Source of the DNA: Adlercreutzia shanghongiae
Lineage (GTDB): Bacteria; Actinomycetota; Coriobacteriia; Coriobacteriales; Eggerthellaceae
NCBI RefSeq assembly: GCF_035830635.1
Contig: NZ_JAYMFI010000041.1
Span: 1 to 5,558 of the forward strand
Length of the DNA stretch: 5,558 nt
Direction: 5' to 3'
The position numbers and the translations under genes are program-made. The stretch's first letter is position 1, and each line of letters starts with the position of its first letter. Below are positions 1-5,558 of the stretch, piece after piece. Below the pieces are notes generated by a model. It was not told where the DNA came from. It ran no database searches and saw only the letters and a program-made list of their open reading frames with translations.

Positions 1-1
1 T

Positions 2-350
2 CAAGCAGTCGGATTAACTACACTTCAAACTGTAATGGGGCAATCGCGCCTGGAAAGAAAGCCGCTCGGTTTCGCTGAGAGCGAGGCGCATTCTAGAGAG
101 CTTAACCTCCTTTGCGGGTATTAGTCAGCTGGAGGACGGCGTTGCTGAAGGTTGCGGCAGGCTTGCCATTTCGCCTTACGACAAGCGTCTGCTATCGTTG
201 AAAGAGCAGATTGCGACGGTTAATATTCTTGGCTATCGAGATTCGTCAGGTGAGTGGTTTTGGCATGCCGGGGGCAATGTAGAAGCTGAGAATGGGCTCA
301 AGATTATCCAGTGCGATAATCTATTCAACGAGAATTCGATTTTCCGTTAG
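2..350 (+). pseudogene. Partial or frameshifted coding remnant, function unknown
   Basis: A reading frame is open from 36 to the TAG at 348-350 with coding-like codon use, but it contains no in-frame ATG or GTG; the only common alternative start is a TTG at 198. A second frame is open from position 2 to 124 and carries an ATG at 35. The simplest reading is one gene cut by the window edge and broken by a frameshift at about 75-124, though a purely spurious frame is possible for the first part. The last 75 codons include the residues GYRDSSGEWFWHAGG, which I do not recognise. The first frame contains LTTLQTVMGQS, faintly like the LQ..MGHS box of tyrosine recombinases, which is too weak to name it. 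A terminator directly follows the stop, which supports a real gene ending here. Confidence 0.35.
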
Positions 351-357
351 GTGCTGC

Positions 358-379
358 AACGCGTTGTCGCGTTTTTCTT
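358..379 (+). terminator. Rho-independent terminator after the first coding remnant
   Basis: A perfect 6-bp stem (AACGCG 358-363 with CGCGTT 368-373) and a 4-nt loop run into a T-rich tract (TTTTTCTT, 372-379). It lies 8 bp after the stop at 350 and upstream of the wzz promoter, so it should insulate the locus from upstream transcription. The stem is short, so its strength is uncertain. Confidence 0.6.
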
Positions 380-389
380 CTATTTGAGG

Positions 390-408
390 TGCGCATATTC
401 TGCGCATA
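390..408. repeat. Direct repeat TGCGCATA, 11-bp period, upstream of the wzz promoter
   Basis: Two identical 8-bp copies (390-397 and 401-408) are 11 bp apart start to start, about one DNA helical turn, and each contains the palindrome TGCGCA. They sit 20 bp upstream of the likely -35 box. The spacing suits a regulator binding on one face of the helix, but no binding protein can be named. Confidence 0.4.
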
Positions 409-427
409 CGTAAGAAAAGACTGTGAA

Positions 428-457
428 TTGTGAAGCGGGAGATTGAGCGGATATAAT
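428..457 (+). promoter_or_regulatory. Sigma70-type promoter for wzz
   Basis: A perfect TATAAT (-10, 452-457) is preceded, with an 18-bp spacer, by TTGTGA (-35, 428-433), which matches TTGACA at 4 of 6 positions. Transcription would start near 464 and give a leader of about 37 nt before the ATG at 501. It is the only good promoter seen upstream of the first two genes and probably serves both. Confidence 0.65.
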
Positions 458-500
458 ATATTGAAATGGAACTGAAAAACTGATTGGAAGAGAAACCAAA

Positions 501-1616
501 ATGACTTTTTCGGAGTTCGTAGAGACGTTAAAGCACTATCGGAAAGTATTTCTATGCTCTGTGGCCTTATGCGCCATAGCTGGTCTTATTTTGGCCTTTG
601 CTGTTGGGACGTCTAAATTTGAGGCTACGAGCACGTTGACCGCCGTAGACCCCTCAGGTGGTACTCCTACTTCGGAAATGGTCAGCATCATTCGTTCAAA
701 TGCGGAAGATTTACTGAAAGAATTCGGCTTTACATCAAAAAACAGCCAAGTCACCATCGGTACTGGGCAGAACGCTAATATAGTAAGCGTAACGATTCGA
801 ATGCGAGACAAAGAACAAACAATCGAGACCGTTAACTCGATAGCACACGAGACAGCTCAGGAAACAGGGACGTATTACGATGAACTTAAGAGTCGGTACG
901 ACGAAAGCGAGCTTAAGGAAGATATTGCTGAAAACCTCAGCAATGAAGACGAGGCTTGGAATATGACCCTTCTGCAGCACCTCCTTGCGTCTAAAACCCT
1001 TTTCCAGTACCCGGAAATAATAGTAGACGACGCTCTGAAGGCCGAGAAGTCGGGAGTAGGCCCTTTGAGTTTGGGGATTATAGCGGGAATCCTGGGGTTT
1101 TGCGTTGCTTTTGCTGCTATTTTCGTGTCTGGGCTTGTCAGGAAGCCGATTAAAAACCTCTCAATGCTGCGTCATATGTCGGATATTCCTTCTTTCTCCG
1201 GTGAAGATGCGGATATTATCATGATTCATCAGCTGCTGGACCGCGAAGAAGAGAGGGGCAAGCGTGGTTCTATCGCATTGCTGCCGCTGACTAGCGCGGA
1301 TTGCTCTCCTGTTTTGGAAAAGTTATCTGCGGGAATCGCTGAGGCGGGATGGATTGCCTGCTCCGGTGAGAATAACGGTAAAGATGCCAACGCGCCGATG
1401 TCTGTCGAAGATGGGAAACATGCAGACCGTTGCATTGACATTGAGATCTGCCCCTCGTTTTGCGACGGCTCCAGCGGCAGAAAGACTGCAGCTGATAGCG
1501 ATTGCGTGATTGTCTGCGTGAGGTGTTGGGAGGATACGGCAACGTCGCTCGAGAATGCAGTAGAATGCTTGCGGTACATGGGAGCGTCGGTTGCTGCTAT
1601 TGTTGTTACATCTTAA
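501..1616 (+). CDS. Wzz-type polysaccharide chain-length regulator with a degenerate BY-kinase-like tail
   Basis: This is a polysaccharide co-polymerase that would sit in the cytoplasmic membrane and control chain length or export of the surface polymer. It is 371 aa. The N-terminal Wzz signature starts the protein (FVETLKHYRKVF), with TM1 at about 16-36. An extracytoplasmic domain follows at about 37-188; its first part (FEATSTLTAVDP) is typical of the family. TM2 is at about 189-213, preceded by the usual Pro/Ala-containing linker. The remaining 158 residues are cytoplasmic. There, 256-289 (IALLPLTSADCS...) and 332-371 (DCVIVCVRCWEDTATSLENA..., ending AIVVTS) follow the first and last beta-alpha units of a BY-kinase/ParA fold. 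No Walker A lysine motif, DxD Walker A' or C-terminal Tyr cluster is visible, so kinase activity is unlikely. The ATG has GGAAGAG at 486-492, spaced 8 nt. A promoter lies at 428-457, and the next gene follows after 45 bp. The Wzz assignment is firm; the tail reading is inference. Confidence 0.85.
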   Translation: MTFSEFVETLKHYRKVFLCSVALCAIAGLILAFAVGTSKFEATSTLTAVDPSGGTPTSEMVSIIRSNAEDLLKEFGFTSKNSQVTIGTGQNANIVSVTIRMRDKEQTIETVNSIAHETAQETGTYYDELKSRYDESELKEDIAENLSNEDEAWNMTLLQHLLASKTLFQYPEIIVDDALKAEKSGVGPLSLGIIAGILGFCVAFAAIFVSGLVRKPIKNLSMLRHMSDIPSFSGEDADIIMIHQLLDREEERGKRGSIALLPLTSADCSPVLEKLSAGIAEAGWIACSGENNGKDANAPMSVEDGKHADRCIDIEICPSFCDGSSGRKTAADSDCVIVCVRCWEDTATSLENAVECLRYMGASVAAIVVTS

Positions 1617-1637
1617 CTTGGCTTCCCCAGGGACGAA

Positions 1638-1661
1638 ATGAAAGCTCGACAAGTCGAATAG
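1638..1661 (+). other. Seven-codon mini-ORF directly abutting the DHHW gene
   Basis: An ATG at 1638 with AGGGA (1629-1633) at good spacing opens a 7-codon frame (MKARQVE) that ends in TAG at 1659-1661, immediately before the ATG at 1662 and in the same frame. It could be a translational coupler allowing re-initiation, or the true former start of the gene now cut by an amber codon. Inside it lies a 5-bp inverted repeat, TCGAC (1646-1650) and GTCGA (1653-1657). Confidence 0.35.
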
Positions 1662-2969
1662 ATGGTTTACGGTGATGCGGATTTCCGAGAACTACATGCG
1701 GAATGCACTTGGGGCAAAATAGTGACGCGCGCTAGGGCATCTTCTAGGGATGCGTTCTTTTCGGTTTTGATTGTGTTGTGGTTAGGGCTGTGTGGCGGGT
1801 GCGCTTTGCTGCAAGTCTTTGGTCTTTGTTCAGCTAATGACGCTAGCGTGATTGTCGTGGAAAATCGGGTACGCGAGCAACCGGATGCGCCGACCGCTGA
1901 AAATGTCCAGACGCGTATTTTCCAGAATAGCGTTGAGGGCAGCATGCGCGATGCCCTGCCTTTCTATGATGGAGCCGCGATGACAAAGGCATGTTTGGAG
2001 CGCCATTTCATAAAAGCAAGCGCAGGTTTGTTGCTAGAGAGTGATGCTTCCTATCCAACCTTTTATGGGTCTCGTTATGCATATGATCCGCGAAGCGATT
2101 CTGTTGTTCCTTTTCCTGCCGAGAAAGCAGAGGATCTTAATATTTGGTTGCCTGCCTTTTCCAAGGCGATAAATGAGTTTGCTGATTTACATCCTGGCAT
2201 ACGCGTTATATATTGCGAGCCCACCCATATGGCTTTTTCAGCGACAAATCCGCTTATAGATTTTACGTCTGGCCTAATGGATCGAACGTTCGTTGAGGAG
2301 CATGTTAACTCGCTTTTAGCGCCCAACGTGTTTCAAGTAGATTTGCAGGCTCGCGATGCGGCGGAATATGATTCTTGGTTCTATAGGAGCGAGCACCATT
2401 GGAAAACTGAAGGAGCATTTGAGGCATACAAGAGAATCCTCGATGTAGCGACGGGGGGGGCTGAGAAGCCACTAGAAGTAGAGAACATTAAGTTCCGCAT
2501 CCCGTTCTATGGCTCCTATACGCGCATGGGTCTTTGCGAGCCCGAAGAGCCCGACAGTATCGATGACGTTCTTTACCCGGAATCGAACTTTAAAATTGTA
2601 ATTGGCGGTCTCCCAGTTTTGATGGAAAATATTAGACATAGAGAGCTTTATGACAGTGGCAGGATGTCCCCAGAGAGATACACGTTAAGATACGAGGAAT
2701 ACTTCCATTGGAATTTAGGAAGAATAGATTTTCTGAACAATAACAACCGAAACGGTAAAACACTTTTAATAGTTGCGGACTCCTATTCAAATTGCATTGA
2801 GAGACTTTTGGCTGAGCACTATGAGAAGGTAGTATGTGTAGATCCCCGTGTTGAGCGAGATACGATTGAGCTTTTGTTGCTTCGTGAACAGAAGATAGAC
2901 GATGTTCTGTTTATGATGTGCCCTATCGTTGCTGCACAGCCTAGGGTTGTTTCATTTATATCGAATTAG
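1662..2969 (+). CDS. DHHW/AlgX-like SGNH protein, probable polysaccharide O-acetylation factor
   Basis: This 435-aa protein probably acts outside the membrane on the polymer; DHHW and AlgJ/AlgX relatives take part in O-acetyl transfer, usually with an MBOAT partner, and none is seen in this window. TM anchor: about 33-55. An ENR motif follows at 67-69, as is typical after the anchor in this family. The DxH box is EHHW at 244-247, where the family has DHHW, so the acidic residue is Glu. The nucleophile box is ADSYSN at 372-377 (Ser374), followed by a strand ending VVCVDPR. The ATG at 1662 has no clear Shine-Dalgarno and an in-frame stop lies directly before it. A GTG at 1722 (codon 21), preceded by GGGG at 1711-1714, would give a more ordinary short positive N-terminus before the TM and is a real alternative start. 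A run of eight G at 2453-2460 falls between the two catalytic boxes. It is probably cotranscribed with wzz. The family call is firm; the exact reaction is inferred. Confidence 0.8.
   Translation: MVYGDADFRELHAECTWGKIVTRARASSRDAFFSVLIVLWLGLCGGCALLQVFGLCSANDASVIVVENRVREQPDAPTAENVQTRIFQNSVEGSMRDALPFYDGAAMTKACLERHFIKASAGLLLESDASYPTFYGSRYAYDPRSDSVVPFPAEKAEDLNIWLPAFSKAINEFADLHPGIRVIYCEPTHMAFSATNPLIDFTSGLMDRTFVEEHVNSLLAPNVFQVDLQARDAAEYDSWFYRSEHHWKTEGAFEAYKRILDVATGGAEKPLEVENIKFRIPFYGSYTRMGLCEPEEPDSIDDVLYPESNFKIVIGGLPVLMENIRHRELYDSGRMSPERYTLRYEEYFHWNLGRIDFLNNNNRNGKTLLIVADSYSNCIERLLAEHYEKVVCVDPRVERDTIELLLLREQKIDDVLFMMCPIVAAQPRVVSFISN
2453..2460 (+). repeat. Poly-G8 tract inside the DHHW gene
   Basis: Eight consecutive G lie in codons 264-267 (ACG GGG GGG GCT). 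With one extra G the frame reads into TGA at once; with one fewer it reaches TAG after four codons. Both products would lose the Ser374 box. Such tracts are known slippage sites in other bacteria; variability here is inferred. Confidence 0.9.
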
Positions 2970-3006
2970 AGGATGTTTACTGGGGTTTATGGCAAAAAGC
3001 TGGCTT

Positions 3007-3078
3007 GCCGTGTCTATTGCTCTCAACAGGAGGCTCCTTGTGTCTACACGGCTTTCACATATCGCTATAACTATTTAA
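3007..3078 (+). promoter_or_regulatory. Inverted repeat enclosing a 12-codon leader-like ORF
   Basis: A perfect 7-bp inverted repeat (GCCGTGT 3007-3013, ACACGGC 3046-3052) encloses a consensus AGGAGG (3028-3033) spaced 6 nt from a GTG at 3040. That GTG opens a 12-codon frame ending in TAA at 3076-3078. A small inner stem (AGGA/TCCT, 3028-3038) could cover the Shine-Dalgarno. GTGTCTA also occurs twice (3010-3016 and 3040-3046). This could be a structured RNA leader or a translated small peptide. No T-tract follows, so it is not a standard terminator. It may equally be chance. Confidence 0.3.
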
Positions 3079-3157
3079 TGTAAAAGTGTTAATATCGCGC
3101 GAAACCGAGATTGAGAACATTGCGTCAACGCTGGACACCTGGTAAAAAGAGATAATT

Positions 3158-3189
3158 GCACCTGAAGTGCGTCAGGGCTAGTCTATAAT
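3158..3189 (+). promoter_or_regulatory. Promoter for the phosphoglycosyl transferase gene
   Basis: A perfect TATAAT lies at 3184-3189. The best -35 candidate, CTGAAG at 3162-3167 (16-bp spacer), is poor, so the promoter may need an activator. A small dyad, GCAC (3158-3161) and GTGC (3167-3170), overlaps the -35 position and could be an operator. The predicted start near 3196 lies downstream of the TTG at 3189, which rules that codon out for this transcript. Confidence 0.5.
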
Positions 3190-3236
3190 TGCTTTACAAT
3201 GATTGCTACGCGAGATATTGTCCTTTTGCGACAAGC

Positions 3237-3242
3237 AGAGGA
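3237..3242 (+). promoter_or_regulatory. Ribosome binding site deciding the transferase start
   Basis: AGAGGA is spaced 6 nt from the GTG at 3249, the best Shine-Dalgarno to start pairing in this stretch. The ATG at 3264 has only AGGA 3 nt upstream, which is too close. Confidence 0.55.
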
Positions 3243-3248
3243 TGCGTT

Positions 3249-4715
3249 GTGACGGCAGGATACATGTATAAGCGACACACGGATAGATTTTTCAAGCATT
3301 TCGATTTCATTATAATTGATCTTATATGTCTTCAGATTGCGTTTGTGCTTGCTTATGCGGCAAGCGGATATGGCTTTAATCCCTATGAAATTCCGCTGTA
3401 CAGCAGTATGGCGGTATTTATCGAGGTTCTCGATCTTGTTACGCTCCTTTTAATGGATACAATGAGCGGTGTTTTGCGACGTGGTGTTTACAAAGAGCTT
3501 GTCGCAACGTTTCGTCACGGAGCAATTATCGGCGTCATTTCAGTTGTGGTTCTCTTTTTGCTGCAGCAGGGCCAGTTCTATTCGCGTTTGGCGATGTTTT
3601 TGACATTTGCCTTTTACATTGCTTTATCGTTTGCGGCGCGCGTGGCGTGGAAGATGCTTCTCTTGAAACATCTCGCGAAGGATGGAGACAGGGTGATGCT
3701 GATTGTGTCCACCGGCGACTGCGTGAGTAAAGCTTTGGATAAAATAATCGCCAATAACTATGCGCGCTACACCATTGGGGGTATAGCGCTCGTAGACGAA
3801 AGCCGGATTGGAGACACGGTTGATGGAGTGCCTGTAGTCGCGGATGCTGAGTCTCTTCCGAGCCTGCTTTGCACTGAATGGATTGACGAAGCGCTCGTGT
3901 CGGTACCCGCCGATTTCGAGAGTCCTATGAGTCTGGTTGAATCGATTGCCGAAACGGGTGTTGCGGTCCACTACGGACTCTCGGATAGCCTTCGGATTCC
4001 GGAAATGAAACAGTTTATTGAGAGCATTGGCGATTATACGGTTATCACTACGAGCATTAACTATGCATCTATGGGGCAGCTGTTCGTCAAGCGAGTTATA
4101 GATGTCGGTTTCGGTCTTGTTGGCTGCCTCGCCACAGGCATCATCGCTGTTGTTTTGGCTCCGGTCATGTTTGTGGAGTCGCCGGGTCCTTTGCTGTACT
4201 CCCAGGAGCGCGTTGGCAGGAATGGTCGTCACTTCAAGATGTATAAGTTTCGTAGCATGTATCTTGATGCGGATGAGCGTCGCGAAGAGTTGATGGGCGA
4301 TAACAAGTTCTCAGACGCTCGGATGTTCAAGATGGATTTCGACCCGCGCGTGATAGGTAACAGGATTCTGTCTGATGGCTCTCGAAAGACTGGTATAGGC
4401 GAGTTCATTCGTCGGACGAGCATCGATGAGTTCCCGCAGTTCTTTAACGTGCTGAAGGGCGACATGTCGGTGGTGGGAACTCGTCCCCCTCTGGTTTCGG
4501 AGACGGCGTTTTACGAAGCGCATCATCGGGCGCGGCTTGCCATCAAGCCAGGCATTACGGGGCTGTGGCAGATTAGTGGTCGCAGCAACATTACCGATTT
4601 CGAAGAAGTGGTAAGGCTGGATAGGGAATATATCAACAACTGGAGCATTCGGCTCGATTTGAAGATTCTCGCTAAAACTGTCGTCGTGGTGCTGAATCAG
4701 GAGGGATCTGTGTAA
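3249..4715 (+). CDS. Undecaprenyl-phosphate sugar phosphotransferase (WbaP/WcaJ-type, polyisoprenyl-P hexose-1-P transferase)
   Basis: This enzyme starts repeat-unit synthesis by moving a sugar-1-phosphate from a nucleotide sugar to undecaprenyl phosphate in the cytoplasmic membrane. From GTG 3249 it is 488 aa, a usual length for the large bifunctional-topology family. Four N-terminal TMs lie at about 18-38, 50-70, 91-105 and 114-131. A soluble Rossmann-like domain follows at about 146-270 (VMLIVST..., later GVPVVADAESL). The catalytic bacterial sugar transferase domain starts near K281 (KRVIDVGFGL), with the re-entrant helix ending at SPGP (311-314). KFRSM is at 333-337. The catalytic Asp-Glu pair is D393-E394 in SIDEFPQF, followed by GTRPP (410-414) and KPGITGLWQ (433-441). 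All key motifs are intact. The sugar (Gal, Glc or other) cannot be read from the sequence. An upstream TTG at 3189 is in frame but overlaps the -10 box; the ATG at 3264 is a further alternative. It has its own promoter and lies 279 bp after the DHHW gene. Confidence 0.92.
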   Translation: MTAGYMYKRHTDRFFKHFDFIIIDLICLQIAFVLAYAASGYGFNPYEIPLYSSMAVFIEVLDLVTLLLMDTMSGVLRRGVYKELVATFRHGAIIGVISVVVLFLLQQGQFYSRLAMFLTFAFYIALSFAARVAWKMLLLKHLAKDGDRVMLIVSTGDCVSKALDKIIANNYARYTIGGIALVDESRIGDTVDGVPVVADAESLPSLLCTEWIDEALVSVPADFESPMSLVESIAETGVAVHYGLSDSLRIPEMKQFIESIGDYTVITTSINYASMGQLFVKRVIDVGFGLVGCLATGIIAVVLAPVMFVESPGPLLYSQERVGRNGRHFKMYKFRSMYLDADERREELMGDNKFSDARMFKMDFDPRVIGNRILSDGSRKTGIGEFIRRTSIDEFPQFFNVLKGDMSVVGTRPPLVSETAFYEAHHRARLAIKPGITGLWQISGRSNITDFEEVVRLDREYINNWSIRLDLKILAKTVVVVLNQEGSV

Positions 4716-4718
4716 CAG

Positions 4719-4737
4719 CGCCTGCTAACTGCAGGTG
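4719..4737 (+). terminator. Hairpin just after the transferase stop, weak terminator candidate
   Basis: A 7-bp stem including one G-U pair (CGCCTGC 4719-4725 with GCAGGTG 4731-4737) and loop TAACT sits 3 bp after the TAA at 4713-4715. It is followed by GGGG rather than a T-tract, so it may act as an mRNA end stabiliser or pause site instead of a true terminator. Confidence 0.3.
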
Positions 4738-4799
4738 GGGGCATGTGGCTTAGCTTCTCATATTGACGCTGCGAAAACTGACGTCGTGCGCTTTGCTAG

Positions 4800-5026
4800 A
4801 ACTTAGCGGGAGACGAATTACTAGAGAACGTCCTCAAAGACTGCCTCGAGAATCAGTGCCATAATAATCGTAGATTTGGTAAGAATATCGGGAATTGGGT
4901 GGTTATTTAAAGCGTGAGATTAAGGCAGGCATTTTCTACCAAGGTGGCTTCGGGGGAAGCGAGGAGGCAGGGCTTATGAGAGTGGGCGACTTTTTCCTGG
5001 TGGAAGCAATCTTTGTGAAGATGTAG
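4800..5026 (+). pseudogene. Frameshifted gene fossil, C-terminal end resembling GH88/GH105 uronyl hydrolases
   Basis: Two overlapping frames keep coding-like codons but no complete gene. One is open from 4800 to 4907 and reads LAGDELLENVLKDCLENQ. The other is open from 4883 to a TAG at 5024-5026 and carries GIFYQGGF followed by MRVGDFFLVEAIFVKM. The second resembles the closing segment of unsaturated glucuronyl/rhamnogalacturonyl hydrolases, which often end in a GDYFFLEAL-like helix; this match is from memory and short, so the family is tentative. Most codons in the second frame start with a purine, often G, as real genes do. No start codon with a ribosome site is seen, and no other part of such an enzyme (about 350-400 aa) remains. 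It lies 85 bp after the transferase and may be a decayed polysaccharide-degrading gene once in the locus. Confidence 0.35.
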
Positions 5027-5478
5027 GCAATGAAGTTCTTTACGATTTTTGCAGAAGATATCCTCTTCGCAGAAAAGACAAAAGGAGCGATGACGCGGAT
5101 AAAGAGGGGTGAAAAAGGTAAGAGGCTGTTCTCTCGGGGAAATGTGGCTTATCGGCAGGTTGCATGCGCTCCCTCTCGAGCGCTATAGCTACAAGAGGGG
5201 AGGGAGTAGTGCGAGACCAACAGATACGGGCCCGAAAGGCTACGAAAGCTTCTTCAGTGATATTGCCGGCATTTTTTTTTCGAAGGCAGCCCCCTTTTTT
5301 CCGCGGAATGACATGTGTGGCGAAAAACGAGCATGTATGGCGCGAGGCGAAATCGCCTGCGAAGGAGGCAAGTGCGCGGTTTAATGTGTTCCTTGGCTCG
5401 GTTGTTAATCTGGCGAATAGAACCTATGAGCTCGATGGCGGTTTAGGCGATGTCGATGCATGATTATTGCAGCTAAAA
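5027..5478. other. Stretch without a convincing gene
   Basis: Apart from the doubtful ORF at 5164-5463, I see only small structures: GAAGA/TCTTC (5054-5068), AGGCGA/TCGCCT (5345-5358), an imperfect 11-bp direct repeat CATGTRTGGCG (5312-5322 and 5332-5342, 20 bp apart), and homopolymer runs T9 (5272-5280) and C5T6 (5290-5300). A 52-codon frame opens at ATG 5030 without a ribosome site. No tRNA or rRNA is visible. Confidence 0.5.
5164..5463 (+). CDS. Doubtful small ORF, unknown function
   Basis: A 99-codon frame opens at ATG 5164 and ends in TGA at 5461-5463. An alternative GTG at 5209 has a purine-rich AGAGGGG at 5194-5200. The last third (about 5310-5460, residues such as ARFNVFLGSVVNLANRTYEL) has purine-first codons as genes do. 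The middle (about 5270-5300) is made of T9, C5 and T6 runs coding FFF and PPFF, which looks non-coding. No known domain is recognised. An overlapping frame (5109-5384) and a long open stretch without a start on the reverse strand compete, so this may be an old remnant rather than a gene. Confidence 0.2.
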   Translation: MRSLSSAIATRGEGVVRDQQIRARKATKASSVILPAFFFRRQPPFFRGMTCVAKNEHVWREAKSPAKEASARFNVFLGSVVNLANRTYELDGGLGDVDA

Positions 5479-5536
5479 TGCCACGGCGTTCCACGCTACG
5501 TTGCTACAGCGTTCCGCATTGCGCTGCTACGTGGCA
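5479..5536. repeat. Imperfect 22-bp tandem repeat flanked by an inverted repeat
   Basis: Two 22-bp copies (5486-5507 and 5509-5530, period 23) match at 17 of 22 positions; both begin GCGTTCC and end TGCTAC. The pair is enclosed by a perfect 7-bp inverted repeat, TGCCACG (5479-5485) and CGTGGCA (5530-5536). An inner stem, ACGCT/AGCGT (5493-5497 and 5508-5512), is also possible. This could be a dispersed intergenic repeat, a structured RNA or a protein-binding site; the sequence alone does not decide. Confidence 0.6.
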
Positions 5537-5558
5537 ACAGGGGCGCCGGTTTCTCGCA

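Noticed and set aside
340..500. Invertible promoter flanked by inverted repeats
   Set aside because: No inverted repeat pair flanking the promoter at 428-457 was found; only the terminator stem and direct repeats are present.
1662..2969. Lipoprotein signal (CGGC at residues 44-47) in the DHHW protein
   Set aside because: The residues before the Cys do not fit a lipobox and the hydrophobic stretch continues past it, which suits a TM anchor better.
1662..2969. Missing MBOAT acyltransferase partner as an unusual feature
   Set aside because: The window is too short for the absence to mean anything; the partner may lie outside.
3624..4232. 202-codon reverse-strand open frame
   Set aside because: It is the antisense of the transferase, whose motifs are all intact, and the reverse product is rich in His/Arg/Asn with no domain.
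5271..5280. T9 run as a terminator
   Set aside because: The preceding TGCCGGCA palindrome has no room for a loop, and no other stem reaches the T-run.
5109..5384. 91-codon frame on the + strand
   Set aside because: It overlaps the 5164-5463 frame, runs through T9 and C5T6 runs, has no clear ribosome site and no recognisable domain.
1..5558. CRISPR array, tRNA, rRNA or insertion sequence
   Set aside because: No regularly spaced repeat array, cloverleaf, rRNA-like stretch or transposase reading frame was seen.

Overview
This window looks like part of a cell-surface polysaccharide (capsule or exopolysaccharide) locus. All three convincing genes lie on the + strand. In order they are a Wzz-type chain-length regulator, a membrane-anchored SGNH/DHHW protein of the kind tied to polysaccharide O-acetylation, and a WbaP/WcaJ-type phosphoglycosyl transferase that puts the first sugar on undecaprenyl phosphate. 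G+C appears to be about half. The Wzz tail resembles a BY-kinase, a layout common in Gram-positive capsule loci, and DHHW proteins are frequent in Firmicutes and Actinobacteria. A gut Coriobacteriia-like or related anaerobe is my best guess, but the window holds no phylogenetic marker.

Layout: 1-350 holds the end of a broken or partial coding region, closed by a compact hairpin-plus-T terminator at 358-379. A good sigma70-type promoter (428-457) follows and drives wzz (501-1616). The DHHW gene (1662-2969) begins 45 bp later and probably shares that transcript. The next intergenic region (2970-3248) has an inverted repeat enclosing a short leader-like ORF with an ideal Shine-Dalgarno. It also has a second promoter whose -10 box (3184-3189) shows that the transferase should start near 3249, not at the upstream TTG at 3189. 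The transferase ends at 4715.

From 4716 to the end there is no convincing intact gene. Fossil coding segments in two frames (4800-5026) end in a stretch that resembles the tail of unsaturated uronyl hydrolases (GH88/GH105), which is a tentative match. A doubtful small ORF (5164-5463) and an imperfect 22-bp tandem repeat inside an inverted repeat (5479-5536) follow.

How the genes fit together: the transferase starts the repeat unit, Wzz sets polymer length or export, and the DHHW protein probably modifies the polymer outside the membrane. The most notable observations are an 8-G tract in the DHHW gene, where a gain or loss of one G gives a stop within a few codons and before the catalytic Ser, so it may be a phase switch; a Wzz whose cytoplasmic tail looks like a BY-kinase that has lost its ATP-binding motifs; and the Asp-to-Glu change in the DHHW motif.
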